Source of the DNA: Nitrospirota bacterium
GTDB taxonomy: Bacteria; UBA2233
Assembly (NCBI GenBank): GCA_011620345.1
Contig: WOZJ01000057.1
Coordinates: 1-64,000 of the forward strand
DNA: 64,000 nucleotides
Direction: 5' to 3'
Part shown: positions 51,077 through 61,031 of the stretch, in pieces
Numbering within the stretch: the first letter of the stretch is position 1
Layout of the letters: each line of letters starts with the position of its first letter
Made by a program: the position numbers and the translations under genes
The notes under the pieces: model-generated
What the model was told of the DNA's origin: nothing
The model's database searches: none
The model's input: the letters and a program-made list of their open reading frames with translations, nothing else

Positions 51077-52392
51077 GAAGGCGAGGGCATTCCCTGGCCT
51101 TTGTGTTGTTTTTTGGGTTTTTCCTGTTGGCCTCGGGTCCTCTTTTTGGAGAAACGCTCATCCTTAAGGCCAAGCTCGAGGGCGTGGTTAACCCCGTCAT
51201 GGCCGAATACATCCTAGATAGCCTCGAAGAGGCCGAAAAGCAGGGTGCGGAACTCCTTTTGATCGAGATGGATACCCCAGGAGGGCTAGATAGCTCGATG
51301 CGCAGGATTATCCGTGGCATCGAAGACTCAGACCTCCCTGTAGCCGTGTATGTCGCCCCCCCAGGGGCGAGGGCCGCCTCGGCAGGGTGCATCATCGCGA
51401 TTGCCTCCCATGTTCTTGCGATGGCTCCCAGCACAAATTTGGGGGCGGCGCATCCCGTTTCGCTAGGCCAGGAATTGAAAGAAGACGATCCCATGACAAA
51501 AAAGGTCGTCAACGACATGGTCGCCTACGCGACGGGGCTGGCCAAAAGGCACAACCGGAATGCCGAGTGGGTAGAAAAGGCAATCAGGCAGGCCGCTTCG
51601 ATCGACGCCGAAACCGCACTAAGGCTGAACGTGTGCGATCTAATGGCGGAAAACGCCAAAGAGCTGATCGAAAAGCTTGATGGCCGCTCCGTAGAGGTCA
51701 AGGGAAAAGCTAGAACGCTAAAGACCCTCGGTTCAAGCGTTCAGGACTTTGAGATGAGCCTAAGGCAACGTTTCTTGCTTGTCTTAAGCAACCCCAACGT
51801 CGCCTACATCCTGCTCATGTTCGGGGTTTACGGCATATTGTTCGAGCTAGCCTCGCCCGGCGCCGTCTTTCCCGGGGTGGTTGGCGTCATATGCCTGGTG
51901 TTAGGGTTTTTCGGCCTCGAGATGTTGCCCATCAGCTACGCCGGCCTAGCGCTCATCGGCCTTGGAGTCTTGCTCATGCTGCTCGAGGTCAAGGTAACGA
52001 GTTACGGGTTGTTAAGCATAGGAGGGGTTGGTTCGATGCTCCTTGGTTCGCTCATGCTGTTCAAGAGCGAGGCCGAGTACTTGCGCGTCTCGCTCAGCGT
52101 CCTTCTGCCCGTAATCTTCACGACCGCGGTATTCGTGGCCTTCGTCGTCTGGCTTGTTGCTCGCGCGCACATAAAAAAGCCCGTTACGGGGGCGCAAGGG
52201 ATCGTCGGGATGAAAGGCAAGGTGATCCTCCCCCTAGGTTCGGACAACCAAGGCCGGGTGCTCGTGCACGGCGAGATCTGGTCGACGAAGAGCGACATCG
52301 GCGACCTCAAGCCGGGCGAAGAGGTGGTCGTTACCGGCATCGAAGGGCTTTTGCTCGAGGTAAAACCTCTCCAAGAGAAAAACGAACCCTAA
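51073..52392 (+). CDS. NfeD family membrane-bound serine protease
   Basis: ClpP-class protease fused to membrane domains, partner of stomatin/SPFH proteins. It is 439 residues from ATG 51073 (AAGGAACTGAACGC upstream). A signal-anchor (about 8-28) precedes the protease domain with [15 protein letters not shown] and the Ser-containing [19 protein letters not shown]; the lysine partner is probably in [12 protein letters not shown]. Four transmembrane helices follow (about 235-360), then an OB-fold NfeD domain ([19 protein letters not shown] to the end). The next gene encodes its usual slipin partner. A role in membrane quality control is inferred from the family. Confidence 0.9.
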   Translation: MRRRGHSLAFVLFFGFFLLASGPLFGETLILKAKLEGVVNPVMAEYILDSLEEAEKQGAELLLIEMDTPGGLDSSMRRIIRGIEDSDLPVAVYVAPPGARAASAGCIIAIASHVLAMAPSTNLGAAHPVSLGQELKEDDPMTKKVVNDMVAYATGLAKRHNRNAEWVEKAIRQAASIDAETALRLNVCDLMAENAKELIEKLDGRSVEVKGKARTLKTLGSSVQDFEMSLRQRFLLVLSNPNVAYILLMFGVYGILFELASPGAVFPGVVGVICLVLGFFGLEMLPISYAGLALIGLGVLLMLLEVKVTSYGLLSIGGVGSMLLGSLMLFKSEAEYLRVSLSVLLPVIFTTAVFVAFVVWLVARAHIKKPVTGAQGIVGMKGKVILPLGSDNQGRVLVHGEIWSTKSDIGDLKPGEEVVVTGIEGLLLEVKPLQEKNEP

Positions 52393-52403
52393 GGAGTCCA
52401 GCC

Positions 52404-53177
52404 ATGTACCAGCCGTTACTTGTGCCTGCTTTGATCGTTGCGGCGCTGGTCGTGTTCTTCTTAATGAACGCGATCCGGATTTTGGCCGAGTACGAAAGGG
52501 GCGTAATTTTTAGGCTCGGGCGTTACGTAGCCACCAAAGGGCCTGGGTTGATCCTGCTGATCCCCGTTGTAGACCGGATGGTCCGCGTAGACCTGCGCGT
52601 CTTGACGATGGACGTCCCCTCTCAGGATGTCATTACCAAGGACAACGTCACCGTAAAGGTCAACGCAGTCATCTACTTCCGGGTCATGATCCCTGAAAAG
52701 GCGATCATCGAGGTGGAGAATTATCTTTACGCCACCAGCCAGCTTGCCCAGACAACGCTACGGAGCGTTTGCGGTGAGGCCGAGTTAGACGAACTCTTGG
52801 GTAAAAGAGAGAAGCTCAACATCCGTATCCAGGAGATATTGGATGCGCACACCGACCCTTGGGGCATCAAGGTGAGCAACGTCGAGATTAAGTACATCGA
52901 CCTTCCCCAAGAGATGCAGCGCATGATGGCAAGGCAGGCCGAGGCTGAGCGCGAAAAGCGGGCCAAGGTCATCCATGCCGAGGGCGAATACCTGGCCGCC
53001 GAGCGCCTGACAGGAGCGGCGAAGATCATCGCCACGACCCCGTCTGCGCTCCAGCTGCGTTTTCTTCAAACGGTCACGGAGGTCGCTTCGGAAAAGACCT
53101 CCGTCATTGTCCTTCCTATCCCCCTTGAGCTGTTTCGGGGGTTTATGACGCAGGGAAATGGAGAAACTTCGGCTTAG
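52404..53177 (+). CDS. Slipin (SPFH/Band 7 protein)
   Basis: Stomatin-like membrane scaffold of 257 residues. One N-terminal hydrophobic anchor (about 5-25) is followed by the SPFH domain: [48 protein letters not shown], and [16 protein letters not shown]. The tail has a coiled coil ([20 protein letters not shown]) and the end [10 protein letters not shown]. It probably oligomerises at the inner membrane and is cleaved by or recruits NfeD. The start has AAGGAGTCCAGCC upstream. queA overlaps its last 20 bases. Confidence 0.92.
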   Translation: MYQPLLVPALIVAALVVFFLMNAIRILAEYERGVIFRLGRYVATKGPGLILLIPVVDRMVRVDLRVLTMDVPSQDVITKDNVTVKVNAVIYFRVMIPEKAIIEVENYLYATSQLAQTTLRSVCGEAELDELLGKREKLNIRIQEILDAHTDPWGIKVSNVEIKYIDLPQEMQRMMARQAEAEREKRAKVIHAEGEYLAAERLTGAAKIIATTPSALQLRFLQTVTEVASEKTSVIVLPIPLELFRGFMTQGNGETSA

Positions 53178-54237
53178 CTCGCTCGAATTCGGGCTGCCCG
53201 AAGAGCTGATCGCGCTGGAGCCCGCGAACCCAAGGGATGCGTGCAGGCTCTTGGTGCTAGAGCGTGCATCGGGACGTCTTCATCATGCGACGTTCCGGGA
53301 CATCGAGCATTTTCTTCGGCCTACGGACGTGCTGGTCGTGAACGCCTCCATGGTGACCCCCTGTCGATTCTGGGCAAGCGCAAAAACAGGCAAGACGTTC
53401 GAAATTCTTGTTTTGGAGGAGGCCGGTCCGTCGTTCTTGGTCAGGGCGCTGCTCAACCCGGCCCGTAAGGTCAAGCTAGGCGAGCCTTTGAAGCTTGACT
53501 CCAACGTAGGGTTTACCCCGAAGGCCTCGCTTGGCGGTGGGATGTTCGAGGGCATATTCGAGGGTGCCTTAGGGCTTCTGGACTGGCGTAGCGTCGCGCA
53601 AGGCTTTGGAGTCGTGCCACTGCCGCCATACATCGCCCGCAGGCTGGAGAAAGAAAGGCTCTCAAAAACAGAGGTATGGCTTAAGGCCTACAACCCCGTG
53701 TACGCACAAACCCCTGGGTCCATAGCCGCGCCTACGGCCGGTCTTCACTTCACACCCGAGCTCCTTGAGGCGCTTTCAAAAAAAGGCGTGGAGGTGTGCA
53801 AAATCGTTCTTAATGTAGGGCTTGGCACGTTCAAGCCGTTAAAACAGGAGTGGGTCGAGGAAAACCGACTTGAGCCCGAGGCGTTCCGCGTCGAAGGGGC
53901 CACGCTGAAAGCCCTTGCCCAAGCCAAGCGCCAAGGCCGCAGGGTCGTTGCCGTGGGAACGACGGTCGTAAGGACGCTCGAGTCGGTCGCCGCCTTCTTG
54001 TTTGACGAGGATTTCCAAGAAAGGGGGGCGAGCGGTTATACCGACAGGTTTCTCAGGCCTGGTTACCGCTTTCAAGCGGTGGATGCGCTTATCACCAACT
54101 TTCATCTCCCGAAATCAAGCCTCTTGGCGCTTGTTGGAGCCTTCGGCGGGCTTGAGCGCATCCTCGATGCCTACAAGGAGGCCATCTTCAAGGGGTACCG
54201 CTTCTACAGCTTCGGCGATGCCATGCTGGTTGTGTAG
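53158..54237 (+). CDS. queA: S-adenosylmethionine:tRNA ribosyltransferase-isomerase
   Basis: Transfers the ribosyl moiety of SAM to preQ1-modified tRNA, giving epoxyqueuosine. It is 359 residues long. Signatures are [22 protein letters not shown] (the usual LPxxLIAxxPxxxRxxSRLLV), [39 protein letters not shown], and GLGTFKPLK. The C-terminal [19 protein letters not shown] has the T-to-F style variation common in this family. It begins 20 bases inside the slipin gene. tgt, the partner that inserts preQ1, follows after 2 bases. Confidence 0.95.
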   Translation: MEKLRLSSLEFGLPEELIALEPANPRDACRLLVLERASGRLHHATFRDIEHFLRPTDVLVVNASMVTPCRFWASAKTGKTFEILVLEEAGPSFLVRALLNPARKVKLGEPLKLDSNVGFTPKASLGGGMFEGIFEGALGLLDWRSVAQGFGVVPLPPYIARRLEKERLSKTEVWLKAYNPVYAQTPGSIAAPTAGLHFTPELLEALSKKGVEVCKIVLNVGLGTFKPLKQEWVEENRLEPEAFRVEGATLKALAQAKRQGRRVVAVGTTVVRTLESVAAFLFDEDFQERGASGYTDRFLRPGYRFQAVDALITNFHLPKSSLLALVGAFGGLERILDAYKEAIFKGYRFYSFGDAMLVV

Positions 54238-54239
54238 GG

Positions 54240-55373
54240 ATGAACGGCGCTCTTTCGTTTCGTATCGTCGCCAACGATCATGGCACGCAAGCTCGGCTAG
54301 GCGTTTTGATGGGGCGCTTCGGGGCGGTCGCCACGCCTGCGTTCATGCCCGTCGGTACCCACGGGGCGGTGCGGGCGCTCCTGGCAGAGGACCTCGAAAA
54401 GCTTGGCTTTGGGATGATTCTGGCCAACGCCTTGCATGTGTACCTAAGGCCTGGCGTGGAGCTAGTTGAGCGCTTCGGCGGGCTCAAGCGCTTTATGGGC
54501 TATCAAGGGGGAATTTTGACCGACTCGGGCGGATACCAGGTGTTTTCTTTGAGCCCATTCGTGAAGGTTTTCGACGACGGCGTGCTTTTCCGGTCTCCGC
54601 TGGACGGGGCGATGCATCGGCTTTCCCCAAAAGACGTCGTTGTAATCCAAGAAAAGATTGGAAGTGATATCCACATGCCGCTCGATCAGCCTGTCGGCTA
54701 TCCGGCCTCCGAGGCTCAAACAAAGGCGGCATTAGGCCGCACGCTGGACTGGCTCAAGGCCTCACTTAAGGCCAAGAACCCGGAACGGGGGGCGTTGTTC
54801 GGTATTGTCCAGGGGGGCGTCTTCCCGGAACTCAGGGTTCGGGCTTCCATAGAGGCCAGCGAACTTCCTGTTGCCGGGTTTGCTCTCGGCGGATTTTCTC
54901 TTGGAGAGCCGAAGAACTTAATGTGGGAGCTCGCCTCGCGAACGATCGAAAGCTTGGATCCGGCCAGGCCCCGCTACCTTATGGGCGTTGGGACCCCCGC
55001 CGACCTGCTCGAAGGGGTGCGGCTTGGGGTGGACATGTTCGATTGTATCCTTCCTACCAGGCTGGCGAGGCACGGGCAACTCTACACCTCCAAGGGTTCC
55101 GTTCGCTTAAAGAACGCCCTCTCTCGAAGCAATGAAGAGCCGATAGACCCCTTATGCGATTGCTACGCATGCAAGACGTTTTCGCTCGGATACCTTGCTC
55201 ATCTGTACCGCATCGGGGACCCATCGGTCCTTCGGCTTAACACGCTACACAATTTGCGCTACTATGGTAAACTCCTTGAGGAAGCGAGACATGCGATCGG
55301 CTCAGGGAGGTATGACCAGTGGGTTGCAGCGAAACTTTCGCGGTTGAGTTCTGAAAGGGAGGGAAATGGCTAG
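54240..55373 (+). CDS. tgt: tRNA-guanine transglycosylase
   Basis: Exchanges guanine 34 of certain tRNAs for preQ1 in queuosine synthesis; 377 residues. The catalytic aspartate is in ILTDSGGYQVFSL, then DVVVIQEKIGSDIHMPLDQ, GIVQGGVFPELR, GGFSLGEP, and the second aspartate in GVDMFDCILPTRLARHG. The zinc ligands are CDCYACKTFSLGYLAHLYR (three Cys and a later His). It ends 8 bases inside yajC. The tgt-yajC-secD-secF order is common in Gram-negatives. Confidence 0.97.
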   Translation: MNGALSFRIVANDHGTQARLGVLMGRFGAVATPAFMPVGTHGAVRALLAEDLEKLGFGMILANALHVYLRPGVELVERFGGLKRFMGYQGGILTDSGGYQVFSLSPFVKVFDDGVLFRSPLDGAMHRLSPKDVVVIQEKIGSDIHMPLDQPVGYPASEAQTKAALGRTLDWLKASLKAKNPERGALFGIVQGGVFPELRVRASIEASELPVAGFALGGFSLGEPKNLMWELASRTIESLDPARPRYLMGVGTPADLLEGVRLGVDMFDCILPTRLARHGQLYTSKGSVRLKNALSRSNEEPIDPLCDCYACKTFSLGYLAHLYRIGDPSVLRLNTLHNLRYYGKLLEEARHAIGSGRYDQWVAAKLSRLSSEREGNG

Positions 55374-55707
55374 CATTGCGTTTGCCCAGCAAGGCGGGGT
55401 ACCTGCGGGAATCGGGAGTCTTTTAGGGCCGTTGGTGCCGATTCTTTTATTGTTCCTCATCTTCTACGTGCTGCTTATTCGCCCCCAGCAAAAAAAGGTG
55501 CGCGAGCTTCAGGTGATGCTCCAGGGCCTAAAACGGGACGACGTTGTCCTGACGAGTGGGGGCTTGCTAGGCAAAATCATCGGCCTTACGGATCAGTATG
55601 TCACGCTAGAAATCGCCGAGAAGGTTCGGGTGAAGGTGGCAAGAAACGCGATTGCCCGCGTTGTTGAGGAGCCATTCAAAGGGCTCCAGGGCCCGAGCCC
55701 CTCTTAG
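55366..55707 (+). CDS. yajC: Sec translocase accessory protein YajC
   Basis: Small subunit of the SecDF-YajC complex that helps protein export. It is 113 residues long. One transmembrane helix (about 22-40, LVPILLLFLIFYVLLIRPQQ) leads into the cytosolic domain with QQKKVRELQVMLQGLKRDDVVLTSGGLLGKI. The start at 55366 overlaps the tgt stop by 8 bases, with GGGAGG upstream. secD begins 15 bases after the stop. Confidence 0.95.
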   Translation: MASIAFAQQGGVPAGIGSLLGPLVPILLLFLIFYVLLIRPQQKKVRELQVMLQGLKRDDVVLTSGGLLGKIIGLTDQYVTLEIAEKVRVKVARNAIARVVEEPFKGLQGPSPS

Positions 55708-55722
55708 GGGGCACAAAAGACC

Positions 55723-57273
55723 ATGGGTCTTCGGACAAAGGCCGGCATCGCCGTCGCTGTGCTTACGATAGGGATTCTTTTGCTTTTGCCCACGCTCCTT
55801 TCTCCCTGGGTCAAAAATTGGCCCGAACCCATCCAAAGGCGCATGCTCAAGCTTGGCCTTGACCTCAAAGGAGGCATCCACCTTGTGTTTGAAATTGACA
55901 AGGCCAAGCATGAAGAGACGCTTGCATACCGGCTTCTTGCCCAGCTAAAGTCTGCCGTCCGTGAGGGTGGGCACGACTTTTTGGATGCCCAAGTCCACGA
56001 AGGCACGATTCGCATGACCCTGCTGGATGATCAGACGGCAAACGATGTGACAGCCAAGCTTCTTGGCCAGTTTCCAGAGCTTCGGCTGCTGGAAACCCGC
56101 CGTAACGAGCTTGTCTTGAAAATGAACGACGCCTACGTGGAGCGGATGCTCAAAGAGGCGTCCGGAAGGGCGGTGGAGATCATTCGGAACCGGGTGGACC
56201 AGTTTGGCGTGGCCGAGCCCGACGTGCGCCAAGAGGCCAGCGGACGCATCCTGGTGCAGCTCCCTGGGCTAGAGGACCCGAGCAGGGCAATCGCTCTGAT
56301 CGGAAGAACGGCTCTTCTCGAGTTTCGGCTTGCCGCAGACGAAGTCTCTCCGGAAGAGGCCCAGAGCCTTCCAGAGTATCAGGTGATGTACGAGGTTCGC
56401 GATGGGGAGCGGGTGCCCTACGTCCTTGAGCGCCAGCCCCTGCTTACGGGCGATATGCTCAAAGACGCGACTGTAGGGTTTGACCAAACGGGTGTGCCCG
56501 TGGTCAACATTGCCTTCAACGCCCAAGGCGCCCGCATTTTTGCCGAAGTAACGGCGGCCAACGTAGAAAAAAGGCTTGCCATCGTGCTCGACAACGCCAT
56601 CTATTCCGCCCCTGTGATCCGCGAACCGATTCGTGGGGGAAGGGCGCAAATCTCCGGCAGCTTTACTACAAAAGATGCGCACGATTTGGCGATTGTGCTC
56701 AGGGCGGGCGCGTTGCCAGCGCCCGTGAAGCTTATCGAACAGACGTCCGTAGGCCCGTCCTTGGGCAAAGAGGCGATCCTTCGGGGCGCTCTCTCGCTCG
56801 CCGTAGGGTTCTTCCTAGTGGTCGCCTTCATGGCGGGCTACTACAGAAGATCAGGCCTGATCGCCGACCTTTGCGTGCTCTCCAACATCGTGCTCGTGCT
56901 CTCGGCCCTGGCGCTTTTTGGGGCTACGCTCACGTTGCCCGGCATCGCGGGGATTGTGCTCACGGTCGGCATGGCCGTAGACGCCAACGTGCTTATCATC
57001 GAGCGTATCCGAGAAGAACTCCGGGGCGGCCTGCCTCTGGCCAAGAGCATCGAAGAGGGGTTCCGAAGGGCCTTTTTGACGATTATCGATACGCACGTCA
57101 CAACGCTCGTCTCGGCCGTTATTCTCTATTTCATGGGAACGGGCCCAATCAAGGGGTTTGCCGTAACGCTCTTCATCGGGTTGGCCGCGAGCCTCTTTAC
57201 GGCCGTATTCATGGCAAAGCTTATAATGGATAGCCTCTTGGCGCGCAGAAAAGACGCCTGGCTCTCGTTTTAG
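55723..57273 (+). CDS. secD: Protein translocase subunit SecD
   Basis: Uses the proton motive force to pull exported proteins across the membrane with SecF. At 516 residues it is shorter than the E. coli protein (615) but typical of its relatives. A first helix (about 7-25) is followed by the periplasmic P1 domain (RMLKLGLDLKGGIHLVFEI). The transmembrane block has 5 helices with the SecD motif VGMAVDANVLIIERIREELR and FRRAFLTIIDTHVTT. The Arg/Asp pair in that block is the proton path. It lies 15 bases after yajC and 15 bases before secF. Confidence 0.96.
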   Translation: MGLRTKAGIAVAVLTIGILLLLPTLLSPWVKNWPEPIQRRMLKLGLDLKGGIHLVFEIDKAKHEETLAYRLLAQLKSAVREGGHDFLDAQVHEGTIRMTLLDDQTANDVTAKLLGQFPELRLLETRRNELVLKMNDAYVERMLKEASGRAVEIIRNRVDQFGVAEPDVRQEASGRILVQLPGLEDPSRAIALIGRTALLEFRLAADEVSPEEAQSLPEYQVMYEVRDGERVPYVLERQPLLTGDMLKDATVGFDQTGVPVVNIAFNAQGARIFAEVTAANVEKRLAIVLDNAIYSAPVIREPIRGGRAQISGSFTTKDAHDLAIVLRAGALPAPVKLIEQTSVGPSLGKEAILRGALSLAVGFFLVVAFMAGYYRRSGLIADLCVLSNIVLVLSALALFGATLTLPGIAGIVLTVGMAVDANVLIIERIREELRGGLPLAKSIEEGFRRAFLTIIDTHVTTLVSAVILYFMGTGPIKGFAVTLFIGLAASLFTAVFMAKLIMDSLLARRKDAWLSF

Positions 57274-57288
57274 GTTTAGGAAAGGGGC

Positions 57289-58212
57289 ATGGAAGCCAAA
57301 CGTTTCTCTTTTAGGCATTTGATCCCTAGCGATACACGAATCGACTTCGTTGGGAGTCGCTTTCTCTGGGTTGCGCTCTCCTTTGCCTTGGTGCTCGCAA
57401 GCATCCTGCTTGTCTTCTTAAGGGGGATTCCGCTGGGAGTCGATTTCCAAGGCGGCACCCTAGTAGAGGTGCGCTTCCAAGGAGAAAAGGTGACCCCTTC
57501 GGCCGTAAGGGGGGTGTTTGCTCCGCTTGCAGGGGGTGACGTGCTGGTCCAGCCGCTTGGCGGGGCCGAAGGCGGCGGCTACCTTGTAAGGACAGGCCCT
57601 AGGGAAGACTTGGAGGGCTTTAACCAACGGCTGCATCAAGAGCTCAACGAGGCATTCGGCAAGAAGGTCGAGGTGTCTAGGGTTGAGATGGTCGGGCCCG
57701 CCATGAGCAAAGAGCTTCGAAGAAAGGGTTACATCGCCGTCTTGCTCACATGGGCGGCCATGCTCGTCTACATTGCCTTTCGGTTCGAGTTTGCCTACGG
57801 GCTTGGGGCCGTCATTGCCCTGATCCATGACACATCCATCTGCCTGGGAGCGATGGTGCTCGGACAAAGAGAATTCTCGCTCGTGACGCTCGCAGCCCTT
57901 TTGACCGTCATCGGCTACAGCGTCAACGATACAATCGTCGTCTGCGACAGGATCCGCGAGAACATTCCCAAGCTCGGCAAAAAGCTATCGCTGCCCGAGC
58001 TTGTGAACCTAAGCATCAACGAAACACTCTCACGAACGATCATTACCGCGTTGACCGTGTTCCTCGTTCTTGTAAGCCTGTTCGTGTTCGGGACCAGTCT
58101 GCTGCGCGACTTTGCGTTTGTGATGCTCGTTGGCGTTATTGTGGGGACCTATTCGAGCATCTACATCGCCACGCCTGTCGTCCTGCTTTTCAAGAGGCCC
58201 TCCAAGGGCTGA
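57289..58212 (+). CDS. secF: Protein translocase subunit SecF
   Basis: Partner of SecD; 307 residues. It shows the first helix (about 23-42), LGVDFQGGTLVEVRF, SKELRRKGYIAVLLTWAAM, LIHDTSICLGAMVLGQREFS, LLTVIGYSVNDTIVVCDRIREN and NLSINETLSRTIITALTVFLVL. The last two blocks carry the conserved Asp and Arg. GGAAAGGGGC precedes the ATG at 57289. recJ starts at GTG 58220, 8 bases after the stop. Confidence 0.95.
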   Translation: MEAKRFSFRHLIPSDTRIDFVGSRFLWVALSFALVLASILLVFLRGIPLGVDFQGGTLVEVRFQGEKVTPSAVRGVFAPLAGGDVLVQPLGGAEGGGYLVRTGPREDLEGFNQRLHQELNEAFGKKVEVSRVEMVGPAMSKELRRKGYIAVLLTWAAMLVYIAFRFEFAYGLGAVIALIHDTSICLGAMVLGQREFSLVTLAALLTVIGYSVNDTIVVCDRIRENIPKLGKKLSLPELVNLSINETLSRTIITALTVFLVLVSLFVFGTSLLRDFAFVMLVGVIVGTYSSIYIATPVVLLFKRPSKG

Positions 58213-58219
58213 TTGCGCC

Positions 58220-59944
58220 GTGTTTGGCTCCAAGACCTGGCTCTATCGCCCGCTCCCAAGCCCAGAAAAAACGCTTACACTGGCCAAAGATCTTCGTATT
58301 CACCCTCTTTTGGCGACGTTCCTGGTTCAGAGGGGGGTCTGCGACCCCTTAGAAGGGGAGCGTTTTTTAAACCCCACGTTAGACAGTATCCAAAGCCCTT
58401 GGATGTTCCGGGACATGGATGTTGCGACCAAGCGCGTCGTCAACGCCGTGTCCGCCAAAGAGCCGATCGGCGTGTTTGGCGATTACGATGTCGACGGGAT
58501 CTGCGCAACGGTCATCTTGTCCGATTATCTATCCAAACTAGGACTGAAAGTCTTCTATAAGAGCCCGGATCGGCAAAAGGAAGGCTACGGTCTGTCCATT
58601 GAAGGGCTCAAGAAGCTAAAAGGGCACGGGGCTAGGCTCGTGGTGGCCTGCGATTGTGGCTCGAGAGACCACAAGGCGTTGGAATACGCCAAAGAAGCTG
58701 GGCTCGAGGTGATCGTTCTTGACCACCACGAACCCCCCGATGCGCTTCCTCCGGCCTTTGCCTTGATTAACCCAAAGCGCAAAGACTGTCCTTCCGTGCA
58801 AAAAGGGCCATGTTCGGCCGCGGTAGTATTTTACTTTCTGATGGCCCTAGGCGAGTCGCTTGGGAACCCTTCCAATTTGCCCGGCCTAGACGGCTACCTT
58901 GAGCTCGTTGCGTTGGCAACGCTTGCTGACAGGGCCCCTTTGGTAATGGACAACCGCGTGTTCGTAAAACTTGGCCTCGAGCGGCTCATGAGCTCCGAAT
59001 GGATAGGCCTGGCAGAGCTAAAGCGGCTGGGGTTGGGGAACCCCTTTGCGCCCGTCTCCGAAAAGGATGCGAACTTTGTGTTGATTCCTCGGCTGAACGC
59101 GTCCGGGCGGATGGCTACGGCAAGGAATACGGTCAGGCTCCTTTTAAGCAGGAATCCCAAAGAAGCAAGGGAGCTCGCCGGCGAGATTGAGGCGATCAAT
59201 GCCGACAGAAGGCGATTGCAGAACGGTATCCTCGAAGAAGCGATGGAACAAGCACTTTTATGGGTCGAACAGGGAGCCCCCGCGATTGTTGTATCGGGCC
59301 GTGGCTGGCACCATGGAGTGGCGGGCATCGTGGCCGCGAAGCTGGCCGAGCGGTTCCATAGGCCGGCCATCGTGCTTGAGCGTCTCGAGGATGGAACTCT
59401 AAAGGGTTCCGGGCGCAGCGTTCCCGGTATTTCGTTGCTAGAGGGGCTTGAACATGCCAAGACCTACCTAGAGCGTTTCGGCGGCCACAAGTCTGCCTGC
59501 GGTGTTTCTCTCCATGAGCGTCAATTGCCATATTTTTTGAAAGCTTTTATGTCCGGCCTCGCTTCCAAGGCCAACGCCTCGGGTGGCGCCATGGTCCCCC
59601 TCTTGGTTGACGTGACCCTTAAACATGTCCCTTCAGAAGATGACTGGCTTGGGATTCTAGGTCCACTCTCCCCGTTCGGTGAGGCAAACCCCTACCCAAG
59701 GGTTCTCCTTCAAGCCGTATCTCTTGGCCAAACCAAGACAAGGAGTGGGCCCCTCGTCCTCACCCTAGAGGACGGCACGGAATTGGACCTGCAGGGCAAA
59801 TGGGGCGAAAACGACAAAATGGTCCATTTAGGAAACGCAGTTCTTGAAGCCCGGCTTGTCAGGAAAAGGCGGATTCGCCAAGTAGAATTTTTCCTCAAAG
59901 ATTTTCGACCCAGCCAAGAGGCTGAAGGCATCCCCCTGTCATAA
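58220..59944 (+). CDS. recJ: Single-stranded-DNA-specific exonuclease RecJ
   Basis: 5'-3' exonuclease of recombination and base-excision repair, 574 residues. DHH family motifs in order are IGVFGDYDVDGICATVIL, KSPDRQKEGYGLS, LVVACDCGSRDH and VLDHHEPPDALP. The DHHA1 half has GRGWHHGVAGIVAAKLAERF, SGRSVPGISLLEGL and FGGHKSACGVSL. A C-terminal OB-like domain ends the protein. I chose GTG 58220, with AAGGG upstream; longer readings overlap secF. It is the last gene of the nfeD-to-recJ run. Confidence 0.93.
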   Translation: MFGSKTWLYRPLPSPEKTLTLAKDLRIHPLLATFLVQRGVCDPLEGERFLNPTLDSIQSPWMFRDMDVATKRVVNAVSAKEPIGVFGDYDVDGICATVILSDYLSKLGLKVFYKSPDRQKEGYGLSIEGLKKLKGHGARLVVACDCGSRDHKALEYAKEAGLEVIVLDHHEPPDALPPAFALINPKRKDCPSVQKGPCSAAVVFYFLMALGESLGNPSNLPGLDGYLELVALATLADRAPLVMDNRVFVKLGLERLMSSEWIGLAELKRLGLGNPFAPVSEKDANFVLIPRLNASGRMATARNTVRLLLSRNPKEARELAGEIEAINADRRRLQNGILEEAMEQALLWVEQGAPAIVVSGRGWHHGVAGIVAAKLAERFHRPAIVLERLEDGTLKGSGRSVPGISLLEGLEHAKTYLERFGGHKSACGVSLHERQLPYFLKAFMSGLASKANASGGAMVPLLVDVTLKHVPSEDDWLGILGPLSPFGEANPYPRVLLQAVSLGQTKTRSGPLVLTLEDGTELDLQGKWGENDKMVHLGNAVLEARLVRKRRIRQVEFFLKDFRPSQEAEGIPLS

Positions 59945-60112
59945 CACCGGCAGGAACGCTCTCGTTTCATTCCATCGACCGTTCTTCTTTCGTTATTTTA
60001 GTTTGATTTCGATAGATGCATACGATGGTCCAAGCGGCCAGAGAAACGTTCACCAAAGATACACAAAGATAGAGCTGGAAACTCACAACCAGAAAAAGAT
60101 TCTGAGGATAGC

Positions 60113-60140
60113 TTGACATCTTCTTAACGGATGTTATACT
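60113..60140 (+). promoter_or_regulatory. Strong sigma70-type promoter for the small HTH gene
   Basis: Perfect TTGACA (60113-60118) and TATACT (60135-60140, five of six) are spaced by 16 bases. The start of transcription should be near 60147, leaving a leader of about 50 bases that is rich in T. This is the best match to consensus that I found in the window. The rest of the 254-base gap shows nothing else. Confidence 0.75.
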
Positions 60141-60198
60141 TCTTAGAAGAGAACAAAAAAGTATTTCTTCGTCAATTTTTTTTCAAGGAGGAAGAATT

Positions 60199-60405
60199 GT
60201 GGAAAAAGAACGGCCGACCAGGATAACCCGCAGGGAAAAGCTTCTTACAAGCAAGGAAGTTGCCGTGCGGCTTGGCATTAGCCCGGATACGGTAAACGAA
60301 TTCGCGAGGAAAAAAATCCTAAAAGGGTTTAAAAAGGGCCGTCAGTGGAGGTTCCGCATGCATGACGTAGCGCTTTTTGAAAAGACGTTCAAGAAAGTTG
60401 CTTAA
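60199..60405 (+). CDS. Small helix-turn-helix protein, excisionase/MerR-like (HTH_17)
   Basis: A 68-residue DNA-binding protein. LLTSKEVAVRLGISPDTVNEFARKKILKGFKKGRQWRFRMHDV is the standard excisionase-like fold: helix-turn-helix followed by a wing with W-R-F. The protein is strongly basic. GTG 60199 has AAGGAGGAAGAA in front. Such proteins act as phage or plasmid excision factors or as small regulators. No integrase or phage gene is nearby, so a chromosomal regulator is more likely. It has a strong promoter of its own and is followed by an unrelated DsbA-fold gene 38 bases later. Confidence 0.8.
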   Translation: MEKERPTRITRREKLLTSKEVAVRLGISPDTVNEFARKKILKGFKKGRQWRFRMHDVALFEKTFKKVA

Positions 60406-60443
60406 AGGTGCCGAGACGGTCGTTGAGTGACGAGGGGGTGGCC

Positions 60444-61031
60444 ATGGAGGTGGAGGTCTATTATGATGTTTCTAGCCCTTATACGTACCTTGCATTTACC
60501 CGCCTGTTTAATGTTATAGAACGGTACGGGGCCAAGCTCACACTCCTTCCGGTGTACTTGGGGGGTCTTTTCAAGGCGCTGGGGCGTACGCTTCCACACC
60601 CTAGCAAGCTTACGTACATGCAAAAAGACCTCAACGATTGGGCCTCCTTCCTTGGCGTTCCGCTGAAATTTCCGAGCGTCTTTCCGCTCAATTCAATCCA
60701 GGTGCAGCGGGGGGCGGTCTGGATGAAAGACCGCGGGCTCGAGGAGGACTACGTGAAGCGCGTATTCCCTGCCTATTGGGTGGAAGATCGCGACCTTTCC
60801 AAAGATGAAGAACTTTTGGATATTGTCAGTAGCCTTGGTGTAGACTCGCAAGACTTCCTTCAGGGGGTTCGCTCCGAAGAAGTCAAACAAAAACTGAAGG
60901 AAATCACAGAGGCGGCCCTCAGCCGGGGTGTTTTCGGCGTTCCGACTTTCTTTGTCTCCGGAGAGATGTTTTGGGGGAACGACCGCTTGCTGTTTGTCGA
61001 GAAAAAGCTCGAGGGTTCAAAACGTAGTTGA
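60444..61031 (+). CDS. DsbA-fold 2-hydroxychromene-2-carboxylate isomerase-like protein
   Basis: Kappa-GST/HCCA isomerase-like protein of 195 residues. The thioredoxin-like start is VEVYYDVSSPYTYLAFTRL, in which the redox Cys of DsbA is replaced by Ser, as in HCCA isomerases. GVFGVPTFFVSGEMFWGNDRL is the cis-Pro region and C-terminal landmark. It may act on aromatic breakdown intermediates or thiol conjugates; nothing else of such a pathway is near. ATG 60444 (GGGGGTGG upstream) is preferred over the frame opening at 60408. Confidence 0.8.
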   Translation: MEVEVYYDVSSPYTYLAFTRLFNVIERYGAKLTLLPVYLGGLFKALGRTLPHPSKLTYMQKDLNDWASFLGVPLKFPSVFPLNSIQVQRGAVWMKDRGLEEDYVKRVFPAYWVEDRDLSKDEELLDIVSSLGVDSQDFLQGVRSEEVKQKLKEITEAALSRGVFGVPTFFVSGEMFWGNDRLLFVEKKLEGSKRS

